Below are positions 57,615-64,000 of a DNA stretch of 64,000 bases, one piece after another. Source of the DNA: Methanocaldococcus lauensis (GTDB lineage: Archaea; AGJL01; Methanococci; Methanococcales; Methanocaldococcaceae); assembly GCA_902827205.1 (NCBI GenBank), contig LR792634.1, positions 930,001-994,000 of the forward strand, given 5' to 3'. The position numbers and the translations under genes were made by a program. Position 1 is the stretch's first letter. Each line of letters starts with the position of its first letter. Under the pieces are notes generated by a model that made no database searches, had not been told where the DNA came from, and saw nothing but the letters and a program-made list of their open reading frames with translations.

Positions 57615-57620
57615 GAAAAA

Positions 57621-57821
57621 ATGAAAAATAAATTAAAATATTACAGAGTTTTACATAATCTAACTCAAGAAGATTTAGCAAAAAAATTGGGGGTTAGTAG
57701 GCAAACGATTATAGCTATAGAAAAAGGAAAGTACTGCCCATCTTTAAAATTAGCATTTAAAATAGCAAAATTTTTTGGAGTTAAGATTGAAGATATATTT
57801 ATTTACGAGGAAGACGAATAA
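57621..57821 (+). CDS. small XRE-family transcriptional regulator
   Basis: 66 residues, almost all helix-turn-helix (NLTQEDLAKKLGVSRQTIIAIEKGKYCPS at about residues 13-41, then a C-terminal VKIEDIFIYEED). This compact form, without a sensor domain, usually works with an adjacent membrane protein, here degraded. GTGAAAAA precedes the ATG. It probably represses its own small operon. Confidence 0.9.
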   Translation: MKNKLKYYRVLHNLTQEDLAKKLGVSRQTIIAIEKGKYCPSLKLAFKIAKFFGVKIEDIFIYEEDE

Positions 57822-57854
57822 TTAATTAATATAATATTTTAAGGGTGAAAAATA

Positions 57855-58151
57855 ATGATAAAAGAGATTACTGAGGAAAAATTAGAAAATTATTTTAAAA
57901 GAACTGAAGAAGCAATAAAAATTATTAAAAAAGGACTACCACCAAAAAGAAGTCTTTTATATGATGTTGCTAAAGATTTTTTATTGATGATCGAAAGTTA
58001 TTTTGAAGATGCAAAGGTTTTTAAAGAAAAGGGAGATTATGTAACTGCTTTTGCCTCTTTAAATTATGCCTATGGCTGGATAGATGCAGGAGTTAGGTTA
58101 GGTTTATTCGATGTTGGAGATGATGATGTAAGATTTACATTAGCCAAGTGA
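57855..58151 (+). CDS. DUF357 family small helical protein
   Basis: 98 residues, all-alpha, matching the archaeal DUF357 family: [18 protein letters not shown] near the start, [39 protein letters not shown] near residues 45-85. Function unknown; the second part resembles HEPN-like helical domains. GGGTGAAAAATA precedes the ATG. It follows the XRE gene by 33 bases. Confidence 0.82.
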   Translation: MIKEITEEKLENYFKRTEEAIKIIKKGLPPKRSLLYDVAKDFLLMIESYFEDAKVFKEKGDYVTAFASLNYAYGWIDAGVRLGLFDVGDDDVRFTLAK

Positions 58152-58202
58152 GAAATATTTAATATATTTTGTTTATAGTTTTAGATTTTTATGATTTAAT
58201 GA

Positions 58203-58928
58203 TTATTCTCCAAATACCTCTTTAAAACACATAATTTCTTCAATTTGGAGTTTTATAGGATAACCTACAATTATGTCATTTTTTCTTTTTATATTTTTTA
58301 TGAAATCCTTTTTTATATTTTTTAAAGAAATTAGATAATCTTGCCAATTTCCATTGTAATTTTTCCTTCTTTTTAAGTAATTTTCCATAGATTTTAAAAC
58401 ATCTTCATTTATCTCATTTGCAAATGGCAAATATATTGCTTTTTTTGCATTTATATTACACTCACAACCATAGAGATAAAAGGCAATTAAATCATTCTCT
58501 TCTATAACTTGTTTTACAATATCTTCCACACCTTCAGTTCCAACCCATAAGCTATCTTTTATCTTTAAGTATTTATTTATAACATCTAAAATCCTTGATT
58601 TTTTATATCTTCTTTCTTCATCTGACAAATAAGATTTATTCCCAAGGACAATGCATATATCAAAATCATAGGATGTATATAAATCTAATAACTCAAAAAC
58701 ATCCTTTCTTTTACTCTGCACAGTTAAAACAGCATTTTTTAAATTTTCTAAAATATTCTCATCTGTTAGTGGTGTCTTTTCAGCGTCTATAACATGATAA
58801 TCAAAGAACTTATATATATTATTGTTTAATTCAATTAATGTATTTTGGTTAATTTGGCTTAGTTTTGTTGCTATACTTAACATAATATCACAATAGACAC
58901 TAAAGTTAATTTTCAAACAGTTTTCCAT
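58203..58928 (-). CDS. protein of unknown function, methanogen type
   Basis: 241 residues, soluble, mixed alpha/beta, with CFDICIVLGNKSYLSDEE-like nucleotide-fold features in the middle (DFDICIVLGNKSYLSDEERR near residue 108) and a cysteine pair CECNIN near 155. I do not recognise the family. Only a weak ribosome site precedes the ATG. It converges on the DUF357 gene and stands apart from the mevalonate cluster. Confidence 0.65.
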   Translation of the reverse strand: MENCLKINFSVYCDIMLSIATKLSQINQNTLIELNNNIYKFFDYHVIDAEKTPLTDENILENLKNAVLTVQSKRKDVFELLDLYTSYDFDICIVLGNKSYLSDEERRYKKSRILDVINKYLKIKDSLWVGTEGVEDIVKQVIEENDLIAFYLYGCECNINAKKAIYLPFANEINEDVLKSMENYLKRRKNYNGNWQDYLISLKNIKKDFIKNIKRKNDIIVGYPIKLQIEEIMCFKEVFGE

Positions 58929-59012
58929 TTCTATAGTATATTATAGTCTTTAACAAACATACAATACAATAAAAATACAAACTACCTACTATAAAAGATT
59001 TATTTAAAGGTT

Positions 59013-59408
59013 TTAATTCTCAATAGGTTTAAATTTGTATCCATAGGTTATAACTCCATCGTCTCCATCTTCTTTGATTCTTCTAAATACTGCCTCTACT
59101 GGCATACCTATATATACATCCTCTGGCTTGCAATCTACTATTTGCCCAGTAATTCTTGGTCCTTCCTCTAATTCAACAATTGCTATTACATAGGGAGTTT
59201 GCTTTTCAAAGTCCTTAGGGGCTACATGAACTACTGAGTAAGTATAAACCTTCCCCTTACCACTTAATTTTATTTCTTCAAACTCTGTCTTTCTCCTACA
59301 CTTTGGACAAATTTCTCTTGTTGGGAAATATATTGTTCCGCAATTTTTACATCTTACTCCAATTAAGTTGTATCTCTCTTTTATATGCCTCCAACTTCTT
59401 ACTACCAT
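59013..59408 (-). CDS. DUF35 zinc-ribbon OB-fold protein of the thiolase/HMG-CoA synthase complex
   Basis: 131 residues. A zinc ribbon (CKNCGTIYFPTREICPKC, residues 19-36) precedes an OB fold (GKGKVYTYSVVHVAPKDFEKQTPYVIAIVELEEGPRI). In archaea this protein bridges acetoacetyl-CoA thiolase and HMG-CoA synthase and channels the intermediate; both enzymes are encoded a few genes upstream. GGGGATAAAT precedes the ATG. Last gene of the cluster. Confidence 0.9.
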   Translation of the reverse strand: MVVRSWRHIKERYNLIGVRCKNCGTIYFPTREICPKCRRKTEFEEIKLSGKGKVYTYSVVHVAPKDFEKQTPYVIAIVELEEGPRITGQIVDCKPEDVYIGMPVEAVFRRIKEDGDDGVITYGYKFKPIEN

Positions 59409-59410
59409 AT

Positions 59411-59584
59411 TTATCCCCTGATAAAAATTTTGTTATTATTTAAATCAACTTTTACTATTTCTCCAACGAATTCTTTTTTTTCTCCAAATATGTCAATGGC
59501 TATAATTTTATCTCCTTCTTTTTCTACAATAATAACATCTTCCATAACTAACTCATCATTAAAGTATAAGTTGCAACTGCACAT
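59411..59584 (-). CDS. CooT-like small protein
   Basis: 57 residues, MCSCNLYFNDELVMED at the start and IDIFGEKKEFVGEIVKVDL later. The Met-Cys start and ELVMEDVIIV, then DIFGE...GEI order match CooT-family proteins, small dimeric nickel- or RNA-binding proteins. It sits between a cysteine-rich gene and DUF35, with TGATGAGTT before the ATG and only two bases to the next start, so it is co-transcribed. Its role in this cluster is unknown. Confidence 0.75.
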   Translation of the reverse strand: MCSCNLYFNDELVMEDVIIVEKEGDKIIAIDIFGEKKEFVGEIVKVDLNNNKIFIRG

Positions 59585-59590
59585 AACTCA

Positions 59591-59779
59591 TCAACTCGCA
59601 TCTTGGTTTTCTTCAACATCTATATCAATAGTTCCATTTTCATATGCATAAAGTTCGTTAATTTTTGAAGAAATTAATAAATCTATTAATAATATTAATC
59701 TACATTCTCCTCCTATCCACATCACACAACGGTCTTTTTTACATATATCCTTTATAAAGGGACAATATTTTTCTATCAA
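59591..59779 (-). CDS. small cysteine-rich protein, TTG start
   Basis: 62 residues with [21 protein letters not shown] at residues 6-26, four cysteines that could bind a metal, then a helix. Function unknown. The start is TTG 59779, overlapping the stop of the membrane protein gene upstream, with GTGAG before it. Position between CooT-like and membrane genes suggests it belongs to the same operon. Confidence 0.65.
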   Translation of the reverse strand: MIEKYCPFIKDICKKDRCVMWIGGECRLILLIDLLISSKINELYAYENGTIDIDVEENQDAS

Positions 59780-60006
59780 TTTCTCACATTCATATCTTCT
59801 TTATTAAATGGTAAATATGAAATATTTAATTTAATTCTTTCATATATTAAACCAAAAACTATGCAAAAGCATGCAAATATTATTGCAAAAACCCACAATA
59901 GTATTGTTAATCCATTAATGAAGTAATATTCTACTATAAAATCTAATATAACAAATCCAATAAGTAATGCAAAGAATTTAATCAATAGTTTTAAAAATTT
60001 ATCCAT
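59776..60006 (-). CDS. small two-helix membrane protein
   Basis: 76 residues with two hydrophobic helices ([19 protein letters not shown] and [21 protein letters not shown]) and a short charged C-terminus. Function unknown. AGGGAAATT precedes the ATG; it follows the thiolase by 12 bases and overlaps the next gene, so it is part of the mevalonate-entry operon. Confidence 0.7.
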   Translation of the reverse strand: MDKFLKLLIKFFALLIGFVILDFIVEYYFINGLTILLWVFAIIFACFCIVFGLIYERIKLNISYLPFNKEDMNVRN

Positions 60007-60018
60007 AATTTCCCTCTA

Positions 60019-61224
<1,206 letters not shown>

Positions 61225-61249
61225 TTAAATTTTGATTTTGAATTATTAT

Positions 61250-62287
61250 TTACATTCTAATTTTCTTTCTAAATTTGGCATATATTGCATAATCAATGTA
61301 TTCTTTTCTTTCTATATAATAGGAAGTTCTTTGGGCTTTATCTTTAACATCTTTTATTCTATTTGTTACTGTTATATCAAAGGCATCACTTCCCGCCCCA
61401 CTACCATAAGAAACAGCTAAAATTCTCTCTCCCCCCTCGCAGTTGTCTAAAACATTTGATAACCCCAAAGGAACAGCTCCTGAATATGTATTTCCGATAT
61501 ATGGAGTTAATAGCCCAATTTTATACTGCTCTTCTTTAAATCCTAATATTTTAGCAACTCTAATGTAAAATTTCCCATTTGGTTGATGAAATACGCAGTA
61601 ATCATAATCTTCTGGCTTTGTTCCCATTTTTTCCATTAAGCCCTTAGCGGCATTTATAACATGTTTAAAATAAGCAGGTTCTCCAGTAAATCTTCCTCCG
61701 TGTCTTGGATAAGGTTTTCCTTCCCTCCTCCAAAAGTCAGGAGTGTCTGTTGTAAATGAATAAGTTCCATTGAATTCAGCAATAACCTTAGACTTTCCAA
61801 TTATATAGGCTGCCCCTCCAGCTGCGGCGGTATATTCTAACGCATCTCCCGGAGCCCCCTGTGCTGTATCAGCCCCTACTGCTAAGCCATAATTAATTAA
61901 TCCACTTTCAACCAATCCCATACACATTTGAATTCCAGCAGTTCCAGCCTTACACGCAAATTCTAAGTCAGCAGCTGTTAAATCAGGAGTAGCGTCAATA
62001 GCCTCAGCAACTATTGTGGCAGTTGGCTTTACAGCGTAAGGATGGCTTTCACTTCCAACATACACTGCTCCAATATCTCTTGGATCAATTTCAGCTCTTT
62101 TTAATGCATTTCTTGATGCCTCAACAGCTATTGTTGCTGTATCTTCATCCAAACTTGGAACTGCCTTTTCATAAACTAAGAGACCTTTTTTTATTGATTC
62201 TGGATCTTTGTTCCATACTCTTGCAATTTCATCAACTTTAATTCTATACTTAGGAATGTATGCTCCATAGCCAACTATACCTACCAT
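61250..62287 (-). CDS. hydroxymethylglutaryl-CoA synthase
   Basis: 345 residues. Condenses acetoacetyl-CoA with acetyl-CoA. Motifs: [17 protein letters not shown] at the start, catalytic Cys in [17 protein letters not shown] near residue 112, [17 protein letters not shown] near 235 with the catalytic His, and [12 protein letters not shown] near 295. Forms a channelling complex with thiolase and DUF35. GGTGGAATT precedes the ATG. It follows the HTH regulator by 17 bases. Confidence 0.94.
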   Translation of the reverse strand: MVGIVGYGAYIPKYRIKVDEIARVWNKDPESIKKGLLVYEKAVPSLDEDTATIAVEASRNALKRAEIDPRDIGAVYVGSESHPYAVKPTATIVAEAIDATPDLTAADLEFACKAGTAGIQMCMGLVESGLINYGLAVGADTAQGAPGDALEYTAAAGGAAYIIGKSKVIAEFNGTYSFTTDTPDFWRREGKPYPRHGGRFTGEPAYFKHVINAAKGLMEKMGTKPEDYDYCVFHQPNGKFYIRVAKILGFKEEQYKIGLLTPYIGNTYSGAVPLGLSNVLDNCEGGERILAVSYGSGAGSDAFDITVTNRIKDVKDKAQRTSYYIERKEYIDYAIYAKFRKKIRM

Positions 62288-62304
62288 AATTCCACCGAAA
62301 AATT

Positions 62305-63003
62305 TTATTTTATCTCATTCAATACTTTTATAAGGTCTTTTAAATCTAATTGTGTAGTTATTAATGGAATATTATCAATTTCTGCCAATTTTATAGCTAA
62401 TTTATCTATCTTCGTTTTATCTATTCCCTGCAAAACTACAACTCTTGGTTTCATTATACTAACTCTAACTGCGACCATTGGACTCCTTCCAGTAGAGACT
62501 TTTGAAAAAATTAACGCCCTTTCAGTAGTCCAACCATATAGATGATAAAAATCATCTCCATTCATCTCTAATATTGCCTTTATACTATCTACAACCGTAT
62601 GCCCATAAATTGGAATATCTAAGTTGTTAGTATTTACGACAAATTCTCCATCTATTAAATCAACAAATTCTTTTAAAGGAATTGGATTTTCATACTCCTT
62701 TATTGATAAAATTGCTTTAATAGAAGGACTTTTATTTAAGATTTTATTCAATGCTTTTATAGTATGTCCTCCTCTCTCTTTATCAATTTCTATCAATGCA
62801 AGAACATATTTCTTTATTATATTAACTCCAGGATTCTTTCTTCTTCCAACTTCATAATCACTAATAACAGAAGGAGATACATTTAAATATTTTGCTAATT
62901 CAATTTGTTGGATATTGAATAGATTTCTCCATTTTTTTAAAGCATTTCCTGGATTTTCTGACAAAACAATATCTCCAATTATGTATGTAATAACCTTCTC
63001 CAT
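62305..63003 (-). CDS. HTH regulator at the head of the mevalonate-entry operon
   Basis: About 232 residues. An XRE-type helix-turn-helix ([27 protein letters not shown], about residues 30-56) is followed by an unassigned domain with [22 protein letters not shown]. It is always next to HMG-CoA synthase in methanogens as far as I recall, suggesting control of the pathway. GTGATTATT favours ATG 63003 over 63012. A TATA box lies just upstream. Confidence 0.88.
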   Translation of the reverse strand: MEKVITYIIGDIVLSENPGNALKKWRNLFNIQQIELAKYLNVSPSVISDYEVGRRKNPGVNIIKKYVLALIEIDKERGGHTIKALNKILNKSPSIKAILSIKEYENPIPLKEFVDLIDGEFVVNTNNLDIPIYGHTVVDSIKAILEMNGDDFYHLYGWTTERALIFSKVSTGRSPMVAVRVSIMKPRVVVLQGIDKTKIDKLAIKLAEIDNIPLITTQLDLKDLIKVLNEIK

Positions 63004-63036
63004 AATAATCACAAAATTAAAATAGTTCTAAAATTA

Positions 63037-63044
63037 TATATAAA
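63037..63044 (-). promoter_or_regulatory. TATA box for the regulator-HMG-CoA synthase-thiolase-DUF35 operon
   Basis: Minus-strand TTTATATA, about 34 bases before ATG 63003. It is the only clear promoter before this string of same-strand genes (short gaps to 59013). Confidence 0.55.
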
Positions 63045-63211
63045 ATTTTTGATTTTTGTTGAATTGTATTTTGTTAATTGTCGTAGTTGTTGAATATAAA
63101 ATAATCAAAAAAGAACCTTAAAAAGTCAAAATTTAGATATAAAATAGAGATTGAAATAAAAAAGAAATTATTATAAAGAATAAGTAAAAAATAAAAAATC
63201 AAAATTAAAGC

Positions 63212-64000
63212 TTATTCCTTCTCCAATCCACACATTTTTCTTAATTCTTTACCAACTTTTTCAATTAGATGTTCTCTCTCCAATCTTCTTAAAGCATTTA
63301 ACTGTGGAGCCCCTGCAATATTCTCTAAACTCCACTCTTTTGCAAATTTACCTTCTTGTATTTCTTTTAATATTTCTTTCATTGCTTTTCTTGATTCTTC
63401 ATTTATAACTCTTGACCTTCTTGTTAATCCGCCATATTCAGCAGTATTTGAAACGTTTTCCCACATTCCTTTTAAACCTTTTTGATAAATTAAATCTACT
63501 ATTAATTTTAACTCGTGGCATGTTTCAAAGTATGCCATCTCTGGAGCATAGCCAGCCTCAACTAAAGTTTCAAATGCCGCCTTAATTAACTCAGTAACTC
63601 CTCCACATAAAACAACCTGCTCTCCAAATAAATCTGTCTCTGTCTCTTCTCTAAATGTTGTCTGTATAACTCCAACTCTTGTTAATCCAATACCCTTTGC
63701 CATTCCTAATGCAATTTGTAAGGCATCCCCTGTATAATCTCTTTCAACAGCCACTAATCCTGGAACTCCAAACCCCTCTTCATAAGTTTTTCTTACCATT
63801 GCCCCTGGACTCTTAGGAGCAACCATTGTTATATTAACATTCTCTGGTGGTCTTATTAACCCATAGTGTATATTGTAACCATGAGAGAAACTTATTGTTT
63901 TTCCTTCAGTTAAGTAAGGTTCGATCTGTTTTTTATAAACTAATGGTTGAACCTCATCTGGTATCAATATGTGAATAATATCTGCTTTTTCTGAAGCCTC
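63212..64000 (-). CDS. ilvC: ketol-acid reductoisomerase, N-terminus beyond window
   Basis: Partial gene; its start lies past position 64000, and the frame is open to the edge. The enzyme isomerises and reduces acetolactate with NADPH in branched-chain amino acid synthesis. Visible: [52 protein letters not shown], then the knotted domain [24 protein letters not shown] with metal-binding acidic residues, and [12 protein letters not shown]. The visible part is about 263 residues. Confidence 0.95.
   Translation of the reverse strand, partial: EASEKADIIHILIPDEVQPLVYKKQIEPYLTEGKTISFSHGYNIHYGLIRPPENVNITMVAPKSPGAMVRKTYEEGFGVPGLVAVERDYTGDALQIALGMAKGIGLTRVGVIQTTFREETETDLFGEQVVLCGGVTELIKAAFETLVEAGYAPEMAYFETCHELKLIVDLIYQKGLKGMWENVSNTAEYGGLTRRSRVINEESRKAMKEILKEIQEGKFAKEWSLENIAGAPQLNALRRLEREHLIEKVGKELRKMCGLEKE

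Overview
The window is an AT-rich archaeal chromosome segment, almost certainly from the hyperthermophilic methanogen genus Methanocaldococcus. The evidence is the gene content: acetyl-CoA decarbonylase/synthase subunits, F430 biosynthesis (CfbB and a CfbE-like ligase), methanogenesis-marker proteins 9 and 14, the six-gene Por operon, DP2 DNA polymerase, Nop10, aIF2 alpha, aIF5B and a selenocysteine tRNA. Many proteins look nearly identical to the M. jannaschii proteins I remember, and the GGTGA-type ribosome binding sites are typical of the genus. It is close to, but probably not the same as, M. jannaschii: the inteins differ and gene blocks from distant M. jannaschii loci are joined here.

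Layout. 1-668 has no protein gene but holds a GC-rich, hairpin-rich island ending in a CRISPR-repeat-like sequence. 669-8250 carries topA (with a mini-intein), an rRNA methyltransferase, an RPA-associated protein, hpt, a FAH-family protein, pyrK and fae-hps. 8247-10618 is a decaying MjaII-like restriction-modification pair. 10627-23255 carries an FAD oxidoreductase, methanogenesis marker 14, polC/DP2 (with a full intein), a metallo-hydrolase, a C/D box sRNA, an ABC-type ATPase, UPF0179, an IS605-like end and hypB. 23242-31743 holds transporters, trm14, a small redox cluster, ClC, a gamma-carbonic-anhydrase-like protein, ribH, hisE, a LysR regulator and a phosphoesterase.

31744-32721 is a degraded IS200/IS605 (TnpB) locus with GC-rich structured remnants. 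32722-41579 has a PAPS-reductase-like protein, a wrecked P-loop ATPase gene containing a palindromic insertion and a 16-bp tandem duplication, trmY, a PhoU-type regulator, cfbB, amzA and an aminotransferase. 41592-51792 has cdhE-cdhD, tRNA-Sec, marker 9, arfB, nop10, aIF2 alpha, a frameshifted cfbE-like gene and infB. 52905-56859 is the por operon. 57064-64000 has an XRE regulator with a broken membrane partner and the mevalonate entry cluster (regulator, HMG-CoA synthase, thiolase, DUF35), ending in a partial ilvC.

Best candidates for a second look: (i) the F430-synthetase-like gene broken exactly at A_AAA_AAA followed by UAA, which could be a -1 recoding site in a gene expected to be needed for methanogenesis; (ii) two inteins placed at the catalytic centres of two DNA-replication enzymes, one minimal (136 residues) and one ending in Gln; (iii) the structured GC-rich island at about 205-326; (iv) a roughly 48-bp double palindrome inserted inside a coding sequence; (v) TnpB debris that still carries GC-rich structured DNA. 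All family names and M. jannaschii comparisons come from memory; no search was run.
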